DNA of 64,000 nt from contig OY755047.1 in NCBI GenBank assembly GCA_963576565.1, forward strand, positions 8,402,931 through 8,466,930, given 5' to 3'. The notes under the pieces are model-generated. The model was given only the letters and a program-made list of their open reading frames with translations. It was not told the DNA's origin and did no database searches. Each line of letters opens with the position of its first letter. The first letter of the stretch is position 1. Origin of the DNA: Aspidapion aeneum. Its lineage: Eukaryota > Arthropoda > Insecta > Coleoptera > Brentidae. This document shows, piece after piece, positions 1 through 10,903 of the stretch. The translations under genes and the position numbers were made by a program.

Positions 1-104
1 AAATGGCGGATCCAGGGGGGGGGCAGTAGGGGCACTTGCCCCCCCCCAAGAATTTTTTGAATATACAAAAAATGAGTAAAAAGTAATGTTTTTGCTAATA
101 AAAA
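1..104. repeat. hAT-like terminal fragment
   Basis: The stretch opens with a GGCGGATCCAGGGGG-type end followed by G and C runs. It resembles the termini of the hAT MITEs seen complete at 14071 and 41590. No partner end or target duplication is visible because the window edge cuts it. Confidence 0.35.
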
Positions 105-346
105 TTCTGCGTGTCGGCTCCTGGACTACACCTGCGTATATTCTTGATGTTTAAGGTCAACTTATATATATTTTGCGTGCATCGCATCGCACGCTAATTC
201 GATGACGACTCTTGAACGCTGAAAAGGAAGTGAGCGGCAGGGCGACCTGACTTTTTTTTTTGTTTTTGCATCGTTGTTCGAGACGCGAACCTGGTACCTT
301 CTGAATGTGAAGCCGACTACCATACCACGGCACTACCCTGCCGCCT
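105..346 (-). repeat. tRNA-derived SINE-like remnant
   Basis: Read on the minus strand, a tRNA-like head begins near 345. It has an A-box-like TGGTATGGTAGTCGG and, about 30 nt on, a B-box-like GGTTCGCGTCT. The body that follows (around 105-180) reappears at 41811-41861, so this is a dispersed family and not a lone tRNA. The tRNA acceptor stem is not convincing. The call rests on the box spacing and the second copy. Confidence 0.4.
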
Positions 347-611
347 ACCCAAGATACGTAAATATTTAAACTTTCTTATATACGTGGAGTCTTTAATATC
401 AAGTACATAACTCGAAAACGACTTACCTTTATTCGCAAGCTCCTGCGAAATTCCAGAATCCGAGACTTCTAAACGGCTTTGTCTAGTCCTGCCGATCGTC
501 CCTCGTATCACACGATTCTGAAACAAGAAAAATATAAACTAAAATACAAAAAAAAAATAATAATAATTTTATTTAGAAAACAAAATAAAATACCAATAAA
601 TAAAATTATTC

Positions 612-1446
612 ACTTGCGATATCCCAAAGCCAGAAAATTGTCACTTAGCAACATTTGCCGATGATACTGGTTTATTGACGGTAGAAAAATCTATTGAAAA
701 TGCAGTCACCGAAGTTCACCAAGTTGGACCACAAAGTGGCGAATAAAATTAAATGAAACCAAATCAATTCATGTTGATTTTACAAACAAAACTATAAATC
801 ACATACAAATAAAAATTAACAACATTCCCGCACCATATTCAAATCAGGCAAAATATCTCGGTATGGAAAGCACATGTTAAGAAAAAAAAAGAAGAACTTG
901 AGATAAGGTATAGAAAAATGAACTGGCTAATTGGAAGAAAGTCCAATTTAACAATTCATAATAAGTTACTGCTTTATAAACAAATACTGAAACCAGTATG
1001 GACATAATATGATATTCAACTATGGGTTTGTGCTAAAGAGAGTAACACTCTAGTTTTACAGAGATTTTAAAATAAAGTATTAAGAAACATTGTGAATGCA
1101 CCTTGGTACGTTAGAACTAGTGACCTTTATCGGGATCTAAAAATCGAAACTGTTGCAGAAACTATAAAAAAGTACGCAAAAAACCATGAAGATAGACTTC
1201 ATCGACATGTGAATGTTGAAGCAGTTCAGCCTCTAGACAATACTATGCTAGCTCGAAGACTAAAAAGAGTGAAATCGTTTGAGCTAGTAAACTAAGTGAA
1301 TTACATAAAACAAAAATAAGCTATAAACACTGTTGAGTGAACCCTAAGTTTAAATCTGACTTTTTTAGTAAATTAAGTTAAAACAAAATTGCTAATTAGT
1401 CTTACTGACTAGATTGTAATACAATAAATACAGTGTTTGACAAATA
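612..1446 (+). pseudogene. Decayed 3' end of a jockey-clade retrotransposon
   Basis: This stretch aligns base for base, with substitutions and small deletions, to the 3' half of the intact jockey copy at 49056-51199: the palm motif AFADD region near 650, the C-terminal domain and the 3' UTR. A deletion of about 20 bases near 863 and a further one near 705 break the frame. The longest remaining open piece is 1092-1295, ending in the same residues (FELVN) as the intact copy. The 5' part is missing, as is usual for target-primed insertions. It is not expected to be functional. Confidence 0.85.
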
Positions 1447-1935
1447 ATTTAGTTAATAAATAAAATAATTTAAAAAATATAGAACAAAATAAAACATATT
1501 TTTTTTATAAAACAAAATAAAATACCAAAAAATAAAATAAAAAACAAGGCAAAAAAATGTTTTTCAATAGAAAATATAAAAAAGAAACTTGGATATAGAA
1601 ATGAATAAGATAATAATATTTAATGTTTTAAATTTTATTTACATATCTCTTAGTTATATATTAAAATATAACATTTTTGTTATTAAACGAGAGAGCTTTC
1701 CCCAGGCTTGTGCTCCGTTCCCTCCTGCTGAAGCCTACAAAGTACTCTATTATTATTAATTTCCTTTCCCTTTGATAATAAGCCAAACGTAAAATTAACT
1801 GAACGACTAAATTACCGTCTGCCGTATTTATTTCGCTTTTTCTCTCAGCAGAGATTTATATTTTCGGAAATACGGCAAAATGTACTGCCAGTTTAATAAC
1901 TATAATAATGTTCTTTCCTTTTGAATTTATATCTT
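1447..1935. other. AT-rich stretch without gene
   Basis: This is simple A/T-rich sequence after the jockey 3' end, with no open frame, RNA gene or clear repeat structure that I can support. Confidence 0.5.
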
Positions 1936-2056
1936 ATACCATGGGCGCACTCAGGGGGGGAGGCTCGGGGGTTCGGTAGTAGTGGGGGGGGGTTGACCCG
2001 CAGGTCTGACAAGTAGGCCAGAGTAGGCCCTTTTTGCCATGCCCCAAGTCTGTCCC
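1936..2056 (-). repeat. 3' UTR/tail of R1/I-type element, abutting hAT-like end
   Basis: On the minus strand this follows the RNase H pseudogene stop and ends in CCCCCCCACTACTACC-type sequence. The outermost part (about 1939-1990) resembles a hAT MITE end (GGCGCACTCAGGGGG). The ACTACTAC tail recalls the (CTA)n end of the element at 41196-41861. Confidence 0.4.
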
Positions 2057-2841
2057 TTAACCCACTCTCTGCACTTCCCTTTGATGGTCGGGTAACTCAT
2101 TGGGCCTTCCTGTTCTCTCTACAAAGTCCAGTAAGTCTGCCCATTTGAGCATGTGCAGTTCTTCCTCGCTCAGAGTTGGCGCTCCGAGTGCCTGTTGTCT
2201 CATCCTTGCGTAGGCCTCGCATTCTGCCACGAGGTGTCTTGATGTCTCTTCTTCCTGTCCACAGGCTGGGCAGGTAGGGTCATTCTCGACTCCTATACGT
2301 GTCATGTGCTTCCTCAACCGGTTATGTCCGGTTAGAGTACCTATTAGCAGTCCGAGGTCTTTTCGTGTCCGTCCCAGCATCCATCTAATTCTGGTCGCTT
2401 TTGGACGGTCTACGAATTCTCTGGTCTGTCTGCAACCCGTTCCTGTTTCCCAGGAGTTTAATAGCGCGTCCTGGGCCCATTTGTTGAGTCCGCTTTGCAC
2501 TTGTCTTTTTGTCACGCCCAAAAGTGGCTCCGGTCCTACATAGGCGGTTCCTGCTCCGAGTCGTGTGAGTTCGTCCGCCTTCTCGTTGCCTGGTACCCCC
2601 GTATGTCCCGGAACCCAAACCAGCGTCACCCGTTTGCCATCGAGGGTCTCCAGCGCCACTGCTTGGGTGCGTTTAGCGCCTTCAGGGTGGCTTGACTGTC
2701 AGAGCATATATATATAAGTTCCTCTTCGCTGTTCCGAACCTCTTCTAGGGTTGCCGCCATTATTATGGCGTAGACTTCTGCTTGAAAAACAGTATCCTGC
2801 TCACCGAGCGAGTAGCTCTTCTGAACTTCTAGTTTTTCCAC
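2057..2841 (-). pseudogene. R1/I-type non-LTR retrotransposon: RNase H domain and C-terminus, frameshifted
   Basis: Two overlapping minus-strand frames, 2841-2626 and 2659-2057, together read as the RNase H domain of an I- or R1-type element. The first frame has FQAEVYAI (catalytic Glu) and SDSQATLKAL (catalytic Asp). The second has VTLVWVPGHTGVPGNEKADE (last catalytic Asp). It continues into a C-terminal zinc-knuckle-like CPACGQEEETSRHLVAEC. A small deletion near 2650-2660 shifts the frame between them. The first RNase H Asp and all upstream domains (endonuclease, reverse transcriptase) are absent: the copy is 5'-truncated at about 2842. R1 versus I clade cannot be decided from this fragment. 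Confidence 0.85.
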
Positions 2842-2975
2842 GTAAAAAAAAACTACACTAAGTTGTTTGCAAAATACTGAAATAAAATTCTTTCGGTAAG
2901 TTTTTTATCTCATTTTTCATTCAATTTAAATTTCTGCCCCCCCCCCTCCAATTTATAACGTCACCACTGTTTGGG
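2842..2975 (+). repeat. 3' end of the hAT element family seen at 8557-9649
   Basis: These ~130 bases align with 9510-9642 (shared ACTACAC...AAG start, TTTCGGTAAG, then a C run and AATTTATAA). The end reads GTCACCACTG, the complement of a CAGTGG-type hAT terminus. Nothing of the transposase is present. Confidence 0.55.
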
Positions 2976-4317
2976 ACGTATATTAGCATGTTATACAATA
3001 ACACCCAGTATAAACGAACAATGTAGTGTGGAGTTACTTAAATGTCAGTCAAGAAGAGGGTGAAAATTTTTTCATTAAAATTGCATCAAAGAAAAATCCA
3101 ATAACTTTCAGTAGGGTAACAAAATGCATTAAATCCAAAAAAAAAATTTTTTCAGAAAAACTTAAAAAATCTAAGTTAGAACAAAAATTAAGATGTTGAT
3201 GTTGATGTTTGCCTTTGGCTATTCTGAATGGATTAAATGCGCTTTGATTGAATTGTGTTGTTTTTATTATAGATTGACAAAAAAGCAAAACATTATTGTA
3301 TTTAGCCCGAAAATTACAAAAAGTAGATTTAATGCATTTTGGTCAGTTGCTCCTCAACTGTATTTAACGCGTGCGGTATATTTTTTGGAAGGGTGGAAAA
3401 TGAGGGAAGGGCCAAGAATGTTTGTTTAATGGACTTCAGTCTACTATTAGTAAAATTAATTGAGTTTTTATTAAAACCCCTCTGTTTTCGTACACTGAAA
3501 AAAAAACCATCATGCCAAGGTAAATCTATCGTATTTGACAAGAGATATCGGAAGGGAATAGATAAGAGCAGTGGCGGCAAGGGCGTCGATAGCTTTTTTT
3601 CTTGGGGGGGGGGGTACTCTGCCCTACTTTTGCAAAACCTACTACGAGAGCGTTTTTTCTAAAATATTTTGCTAATGGGAAATAATGAAAATGCGAAGGC
3701 TATTATCGCAAAACCATTTTTTTTTAGTTTGCTGAATGGGTTTAAAATATTTTAAAATGATCAAAAAAAAAATAATAAAAAATAAGAAGTAATAAAAAAA
3801 TAAAAATATAAAAAAAATATAAATAAATAAATAAAATATTAAGTGTAACACATCATTTTAATGGAAATTTTACGCTGATTTCAAAAATCAAATAAAAATA
3901 GGGTCATTTCATAAGAAAATTACAAACTTTATGTAATATCTCAAAAATTAAAAGTGAAAGATAAAATTTAATTTGACAGTTGAATTGCTCTTAAAAACGG
4001 GCTTTAAGAATGTTTTTACAGAAATAAAAAATATTCATAAATAAACAAGTTACGGGGGTGGGTCGAAAATGCACCAAATTGAAAACCACCCTATATCTTG
4101 TAAGTAGTTTAAGATATCGATGTGCGGTTTTCGGCATTAACTTTTTAACGAAAATCGAGCTCGCAAAATGCCAGTTAGTTTTTTTCTCTCTCCTCTAGAA
4201 ATAGGCGTTTCCTATCAATAAAAGAAATTTTAGGTTTTTCTTACCGTTAGTTTCAGCTGACCAAAACTCAATTACAAATCAGAACAAATCCTATTTTTAA
4301 CTTTACAAATACTTATA
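2976..4317. other. No gene; AT-rich, one hAT-like end
   Basis: Open frames here (up to 107 codons at 3339-3662) have no recognisable protein features and lie in biased sequence. A CAGTGGCGGCAAGGG hAT-type end starts at 3569 without a visible partner. The rest is A/T-rich with homopolymer runs. Confidence 0.4.
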
Positions 4318-4546
4318 GTCTAAATTATACGCATTTGTAATGACGTCACCAGGTAAGAAAAAAAGTATGGCGTAGATATTTTTGTCAATCAATGTTTTTT
4401 GATTGACAGTGACGGATACTTCACATAACCAATTACCTACCTATTTAAATAATAGACACTACTTTTTTTTTAAAGTTTATTGTCACCGCTGTTTATAATA
4501 TACCAAACAAAGATAAACAAAAATGACGTCATTACAAATGGGTATA
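4318..4546. mobile_element. TIR MITE, short copy
   Basis: The ends are inverted copies: GTCTAAATTATACGC on the left, and TGACGTCATTACAAA reading into the right end. It is an internally shorter copy (229 bp) of the element at 17340-17788, with which it shares both ends and a stretch around GATTGACAGTGACGG. It encodes no protein. Confidence 0.7.
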
Positions 4547-5084
4547 ACACATTGACTTCTATACCCTACGGGTAGACCCGGCATGGGCCAAAATTGCCAT
4601 TATATCAAGCTTTTATCGCAATTGACCAAATACAAGTAAGAATTTAATGAGCAAAATAGGGATGAAAATAGAATTTCGGTTTGGTGAGTCCGGAAACATG
4701 CAACATCGCAAAAATATTCTATTTGCTTGTCTTGGATAAAAAAGGGCAGTGGCGGCGCAAAATAAAAATTTTGAATTCCACTAGAATTTTTTTATCAACA
4801 ATTTTCTGTTTGAATAATAAATAATCATGAATACTTACTTGTGTGTGTTTACAAAATTCTCTTCAGTAAAAAAAAAGAGTAAAAAGAATTTCTTAGCATG
4901 CTAAGTGCAGTGGATGTATTAAAATTATTGTTTTCATCTTAGAACTTTACAAATGTTGTACCTTCCAGGTAAAATATTTTCTTTCTTTGAACAAGGGTCT
5001 TCTTCAACTCTTCTTTTCTTGGGTGGACTACAAGTTATGCTCGAGTCAGATGAAATTTCGGAACTAAAAATTTCAATTCGAAAT
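4547..5084. other. No gene seen
   Basis: The stretch is A/T-rich. A CAGTGGCGGCG hAT-like end lies at 4746 without a partner. I see no coding or RNA feature. Confidence 0.4.
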
Positions 5085-5513
5085 GGGACAACCGGGCGCC
5101 GGGCCAACTCGGCGCCGCCAACAGGCCGCCACGCCGGGCCTAATGGGCGCCGGGCCAACTCAGCGCCGGACTATTTTTTTTTCGATAAAATGTGCAGATA
5201 AAAACAAAATAAATATGTTATTTATACAAAACTTTCAACATCTATTAAGTCGAGTGTTGAAATTTGGTAGGTGTAGTGTTCTGCGACTTGAAACACCGCC
5301 AAGTTCCATATTCGATACATATCGATGCATAAATAAGAAAGTCCGCCATTTTGGATCCGCCACTTTAATTTTTTTAAGGTTGTTTTTCATTTGCACATTT
5401 TATCAAGAAAAAATATTTTAGTCCGGCGCCCAGTTGGCTCGGCGTCAAGTTGGCCCGGCGCCCAGTTGGCCTGCCGCCCAGTTGGTGGCGCCGAGTTGGC
5501 GGCTCCCAGTTGT
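5085..5513. mobile_element. Foldback MITE with GC-rich ends made of repeated GGCGCC phrases
   Basis: GC-rich blocks at 5085-5170 and 5420-5513 are inverted relative to each other. Each is built from direct repeats of a phrase like CAACTGGGCGCCGGGC or GCCAACTCGGCGCC, standing out against very AT-rich flanks. The interior holds GTCCGCCATTTTGGATCCGCC. The open frames over it (4953-5201, 5083-5421, 5391-5621 and the reverse) are products of the GC-rich repeats, not genes. Confidence 0.6.
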
Positions 5514-6057
5514 CTTAGACTGCAACACATTTCAGGGGTCTGGTACGTTTTACCACCTTTCTTAAAACTACGAAGTTTTTTGAAAAATGATAATTTTAGA
5601 CCATTTTATAGTGATTTCTAAAAAAAAAATTGCGGACTATCGTTGATTTTGTTAAAAAAATTGAAATTGAAACATTCTTAAAACCCCATTAAAACCCATA
5701 CAAATTGCTACAAAAGAAGCATTTTCTCATTTCAAACTGAAACAAAACGGTCCCTGACGTCTATCAGCTGTCAACAAAAACTTGAAATAACTAAGGTCAC
5801 TGATCCAAATCGGGTCAGTTTTTTTGGTCCTTTTATGAAAATGCACAATTTTTAAAAAAGCATGAAATTCAAAACAAAATCAAGAAAATTATGATTCCTA
5901 CATTTTTACAAATAAAAATTAGTTTAATTGAACATTATATCAATTTTTATTCCTTAAAACACTAAAAATTAATAATTATTTACTTTTTTAAAATTTATCG
6001 AAGGTCTAACTGAACAAAAGCAAACTGAACCCATCCGTATCGAAATGAACCAAATCA
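5514..6057. other. No gene seen
   Basis: AT-rich single-copy-looking sequence with no coding frame above background. Confidence 0.4.
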
Positions 6058-7066
6058 AACCGAATCTAACGGTTCGGTTTGGTTCGGTTCGATTTGCTTA
6101 AACTGAACCGAACCTAACCGAATATAGCTAAACCTAACCTAAACAATCCTAGCGGAACCTAACCGAACATACTCAAACTGAACCAACCTAACCCAACCTA
6201 ACCCAACCTAACCCAACCTAACCCAACCTAACCCAACCTAACCCAACCTAACCCAACCTAACCCAACCTAACCCAACCTAACCCAACCTAACCCAACCTA
6301 ACCCAACCTAACCCAACCTAACCCAACCTAACCCAACCTAACCCAACCTAACCCAACCTAACCCAACCTAACCCAACCTAACCCAACCTAACCCAACCTA
6401 ACCCAACCTAACCCAACCTAACCCAACCTAACCCAACCTAACCCAACCTAACCCAACCTAACCCAACCTAACCCAACCTAACATAACCTAACCCAACCTA
6501 ACCCAACGTAACCCAACGTAACCCAACGTAACCCAACCTAACCCAACCTAACCCAACCTAACCCAACCTAACCCAACCTAACCCAACCTAACCCAACCTA
6601 ACCCAACCTAACCCAACCTAACCCAACCTAACCCAACCTAACCCAACCTAACCCAACCTAACCCAACCTAACCCAACCTAACCCAACCTAACCCAACCTA
6701 ACCCAACCTAACCCAACCTAACCCAACCTAACCCAACCTAACCCAACCTAACCCAACCTAACCCAACCTAACCCAACCTAACCCAACCTAACCCAACCTA
6801 ACCCAACCTAACCCAACCTAACCCAACCTAACCCAACCTAACCCAACCTAACCCAACCTAACCCAACCTAACCCAACCTAACCCAACCTAACCCAACCTA
6901 ACCCAACCTAACCCAACCTAACCCAACCTAACCCAACCTAACCCAACCTAACCCAACCTAACCCAACCTAACCCAACCTAACCCAACCTAACCCAACCCA
7001 GCCCAACCTAACCCAACCTAACCCAACCTAACCAAACCTAACCAAACCTAACCAAACCTAACCTAC
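6058..7066. repeat. Telomere-like decamer array (TTAGGTTGGG)n
   Basis: From about 6182 to 7062 the sequence is an almost perfect tandem array of CCTAACCCAA (TTAGGTTGGG on the other strand), about 85 units. Each unit joins the arthropod telomere pentamer TTAGG to its variant TTGGG. A few variant units sit at 6481-6534 (ACATAACCTA, ACCCAACGTA three times) and 6997-7050 (CCCAGCCCAA, ACCAAACCTA). The left margin (6058-6180) is a degenerate mix of AACCGAACC and its complement GGTTCGGTT, switching strand near 6085. Confidence 0.95.
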
Positions 7067-8556
7067 CTATTGTTAATAAATATAGTAAAAGTTGTTAGGT
7101 TTATGTCCAGGGGGTAACCATTGTCCATAATCGTCGGAAATCGAGTTAGGATTAGTGTATGCGACCATAAACATTGAGTGGCGAGTGAGTGGTCTTCAAT
7201 TTTTTAGGGACATTTTTCAAAATCTTTTTTTGCGCACTCTGGGCACCCTAATAAACCGTAATCTGGTCACCCTAATCCATCGCAATCAAAGAAAATGGGT
7301 AATCGAAGTGTCACAAATTTTTTGTTGGTTTCTATTCTTCTTTTATATTATGTAGGACAAAATTATTAATTAAACTAAGTGACCTTACTAAGTAAGACAG
7401 CATGATAGTCAAATGACATTAGAAGGACATAAACATATGATACCGGCCTGTAGACCGGTCGCGGTGGTCATATAATAATAAATATATACTTTCGCGATGA
7501 AAGACCAAAATTTAACTTAAAATTACTGTAAAGTCCGCAAAAAACATTAAATTTATCGAAATTTATAAAAACATAGATCAGTGTGTGTAACAATTCATCA
7601 AGATGTATGAAACTCGACCGTGACATGTCAAAAGTTTGGTTCGAAAAAACAAAAACAACTGGATAAAAATCGGTATGTAAGAATTTAAAAAGAAATCATT
7701 TTTAAGAAAATCAAATACTTTTTGTTAATTTTCATGCAATGCAAAAAAAAGTGCGGGGAAGTGACACTTTCTGAATCAAAATGTGTGTGGGTAAAATCGC
7801 ACGGTCGCAGAAAAAACTATCTATCGTGACGCTACTGAACTTTCTCGTATTTTAGGAAAAACTATCTGTCAAGACGACTTACCCATGAAATGTTGTTTTT
7901 TTATGGATTTTTTTTCTTCTTTTGCACAAAAAACAATTTTGGACCATGTTTAAACTCAAATAGTTACTTCTAAACTTGTTTTTAAACGTTTTAAGATTTC
8001 TTTTTGTAATATTCCCGCACAAAATTCAAAAAAAATCATTTCCGTACTTAGACAACATTGTCTATCAGTTTTCCCTGTATACACGGACTAACAGGTAGAA
8101 TCACTCAAAATACGGCAGGTCGATTAAAGGTAGCCAGCTGCTTTTCTGTCGCACTTATGCCGTCAGTGTGAAAGAGATAAAAGTACCCTTATATTATCTA
8201 GGGTATTATTAGCATGCAAAATCACCCTATCTTTGTCCGTTTCACATGTTCAATAATGTCTATCTCTGTTTTTATTGTAAAAGAAATACCCGACCATAGG
8301 AACCAAATTGGATAGGGTCAATAAAAAATGCCTTGTCTTTCCGTCTCTAACGCCCTTTTAGGGCGTTATACAACTCAATGGTATAACACCTTTGAACTTA
8401 TACATACTATATATAAGTTGAACTATATAACATACTTAATTTTTTTTTTGCAAATTTTCGGGAGCTTTGCATTACGAGTGCTCGATAATAAAAAACTTCA
8501 GTTCTTGGATTCTTGGGGGGGTACTGACCCCCAGTACCCCCCTTAACGACGCGCTT
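7067..8556. other. No gene; small hairpins
   Basis: There is no supportable coding region. Two hairpin-forming stretches are visible: around 8349-8367 (AACGCCC / GGGCGTT) and 8514-8543 (GGGGGGTACTG / CAGTACCCCCC). The latter ends just before the hAT element. Confidence 0.4.
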
Positions 8557-9649
8557 GAGTGGCGGCAGCTACAGGGAGGGCAACGGGGTAGTGCCCTCCC
8601 AAAACTAGACAACAAACAGTATTTTTAATTGATTTAATTAAAAAAAGTTAAATCTTCCCTTAAGCAGGCAGCGCCGCGTGAGGCAAGGTTTCAATTTTAC
8701 CCGTTTTTCAGCGTTGTATGGGTGGCTGTTCTCGCGTGGGGGCGGGAGGCATGCTTGTTTTAGTTGACATCGACCATCATCATCGTGCGTAAACGTTTGT
8801 TGCCCTTTCTAGTGTTGCCGGTTCTATCCTTAGTGAAGACGTAGGAATTTGTTTTGATCTGGGTTTTGTCAGTAGTAAAAAGCTTACCGGTCGCGTGTCA
8901 TTGTTGTTGTTATCGTTTGTTTATAAAATGGAAATAAATACCGACGATTACATAAATAACTCTGCAAATTTAAATACGTTGACATATGAACTTCGATTAC
9001 AAATAAAATCTTTAGGGTTACATAGACCGGACCTAAAAATTAACCAAAATTTTATTGTAAGTAATGCCGAGGGGTGTTCCATAAAAACTTACAAAAGAAA
9101 ATTTAATAAAAAAATTATACGATGCTGAAAACTGGTTGTGGGGTTGTGAAAAAATAAATGCTTTTTTTTTGCTTTATTTTTCTTGTTATGAACAATCCAC
9201 GAAGTGATCCTGCGTGGGTGGCAAAGGGAATGTGTGATATCAACCACTTTAGTGAAAAGTTAAAAAGACACAAAGTAAGTGGTATACATTTAAATAACCA
9301 CATAGAATTTTCTAGGCTTGGCAAGACTGATATTAGGTGCCAATTGAATAGTGCCTATAGGCAAAACATTACCGAACATAATAAAAATGTGACAGAAATT
9401 AGACATATACTTAGTAGGTTAATAGACTGTTTAAAATTCTGTGGGATTTTTGAGGTTGTTCTACGGGGCCATAAAAGAAAGGCGAATGAACTTTATCTAT
9501 AAACAAATAAACTAAAAACTACACCAAGTAGCTGCTTGTTTGGAAAATACTAAAATAAAATTGTTTCGGTAAGTTTTTTTATTTCATTTTTTTCATGCAA
9601 TTTAAATTTCTGTCCCCCCCCCAATTTATAATGTCACTACCCGCCTCTG
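8557..9649 (+). mobile_element. Internally deleted hAT transposon
   Basis: A GAGTGGCGG start and CCGCCTCTG (or the nearby CACTAC) end give hAT-like termini. The interior carries the first part of a hAT transposase and then jumps to the 3' non-coding end shared with 2842-2975. No clean 8-bp target duplication is seen, so the exact ends are uncertain to within about 10 bases. Confidence 0.6.
8931..9502 (+). pseudogene. hAT transposase N-terminal part (TTF-type zinc finger), frameshifted and truncated
   Basis: Two frames, 8895-9128 and 9158-9502, together match the N-terminal half of hAT-family transposases annotated as zinc finger MYM-type/TTF-type proteins. The order is TYKRKFNKK, then WLWGC, FCF, DPAWVAKGMCDINHFSEKL, LGKTDIRCQLNSAYRQNI and RHILSRLIDCLKFCG, ending in LRGH. 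A frame change falls in the T run around 9160. After LRGH the family normally continues for several hundred residues (DDE catalytic core and dimerisation domain), all missing here. The start at 8931 follows the first Met that fits the family. No transposase activity is possible. Confidence 0.75.
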
Positions 9650-10148
9650 ATCTAGTCCTATATATCTATATCTCTGGTATAAATAAGGGTCGGGACGTAT
9701 CCAGACGATATTATGTGTCATTTTTAACCCTTCGATCCACCTGGAAGCTATTTTTGAACTCCGACTTGATCGATTAACTCGACCAAATTATGTCTGACTC
9801 ACCCGGAAAGCCGGGGGCGGAAAGGTCATTTTACCACCCCTGAACTTCCCTTATCAACATAGCAACAGGGTGATTTTTTTGTAAACGTCTTTTGCGATAA
9901 CTTTGTTATTATTTTGCCGAAGAAGGATGAGACAAAAACTGGATTAAAAGATGGATTGTTGACCATTTTTCACATTTGACACTTTTTTAACAGATGTCGC
10001 TACGTATGGTTACAAGTTGAACAATTTTGTTAAATAAAAAACCCTTTATTTTTTGTTTTTAGATTTAGATTTTCTTTCTGAGTTCAAAAATATATATGTG
10101 TATGCTGTGATTAACATTTTCTAAGATAAGCAGATAAATAGATAGTTA
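9650..10148. other. No gene seen
   Basis: Mixed-composition sequence without coding frames, hairpins or matches to other parts of the window. Confidence 0.4.
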
Positions 10149-10410
10149 TTGGAATAAAACCTGATCTTATTTTAAAATCGGCAGTATTGTGACAGATTTA
10201 CATATAAAAAGCAGCTGCTTTCTTTCAAAATTCGGCCTTTGTGTATTTAAAAATCGGATTTGTTAGTGTCTGTTTTTATTAAATGAAAGTTAGCGACTTT
10301 ATTTTTAAATTTGATTTTGGTACGTCAATTTTGAAAGGTCAGCTGTCAGTTTTCTTTGTAAATCTGTCAGAATAAAGCTGACTCTAAAATTAAGTCAGGT
10401 TTTATTCCAA
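10149..10410. mobile_element. 262-bp TA-flanked MITE, copy 1
   Basis: The terminal inverted repeats read TTGGAATAAAACCTGA on the left and AGTCAGGTTTTATTCCAA on the right. TA dinucleotides flank both sides (10147-10148 and 10411-10412), as in Tc1/mariner-type insertions. A second copy of exactly the same length lies at 26483-26744. No coding capacity. Confidence 0.85.
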
Positions 10411-10423
10411 TATTTCCCTATTG

Positions 10424-10530
10424 TTTATCGAGGTTGCAGTGACCATTAACATCGAAAAAATACTGTATTTTTTATTATTATTTTTTTTTTTTAAATTAAA
10501 TTTACATAGTATAAAATAACAAAAAGAAAT
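10424..10530. repeat. Diverged monomer of the 323-bp tandem repeat
   Basis: The run around TATCGAGG...GCAGTG.CCATTAACATCGAAA and the following TTTACATAGT.TAAAAT matches the monomers arrayed at 12679-13670. Confidence 0.55.
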
Positions 10531-10670
10531 GATTATTAGGAACATTTTGCACGCTCTCCTTTATCCTTTATAAATGCGATATTAAATGACACATGTCACG
10601 TGATATTTAGAGGCTATATTTTGACCTTTTTGCAGACATAATTTTTTATCCTTTATCCTTTATTCTGTAG

Positions 10671-10865
10671 GCAACATTAATTAAAAAGTTCGTTAAACAA
10701 CTAGGGAAAGACGGAAAGAGCCATACCAGTGAAAAACCGCCAGGAAAATATAGGATTAGATCTGTGTTTACTTGTGTACTTCTTATTTTTTTAGGCACTT
10801 CACAGAATATTGATGACTTTTGGTTAGTTGGTGAACACTATTGCCAAACAACAGTTTTTATTTAA
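10671..10865 (+). other. Short open frame behind a splice-acceptor-like site
   Basis: A 64-codon open stretch without an initial Met follows a pyrimidine-rich TTTATTCTGTAG at 10659-10670 and ends at TAA 10863-10865. It includes KKFVKQLGKDGKSH and DDFWLVGEHYC. I do not recognise it. It could be a terminal exon, part of a transposon gene or chance. Confidence 0.2.
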
Positions 10866-10903
10866 AAAAAATTCAATAATTGGCATAAAATTAAATCTGC
10901 GGA

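Noticed and set aside
278..346. Functional tRNA gene on the minus strand
   Set aside because: A- and B-box-like motifs are present but no acceptor or anticodon stem forms well; treated as SINE-like.
3339..3662. 107-codon plus frame (and reverse-strand partner)
   Set aside because: No domain, biased composition, overlaps a hAT-like end and a G run; no relative in the window.
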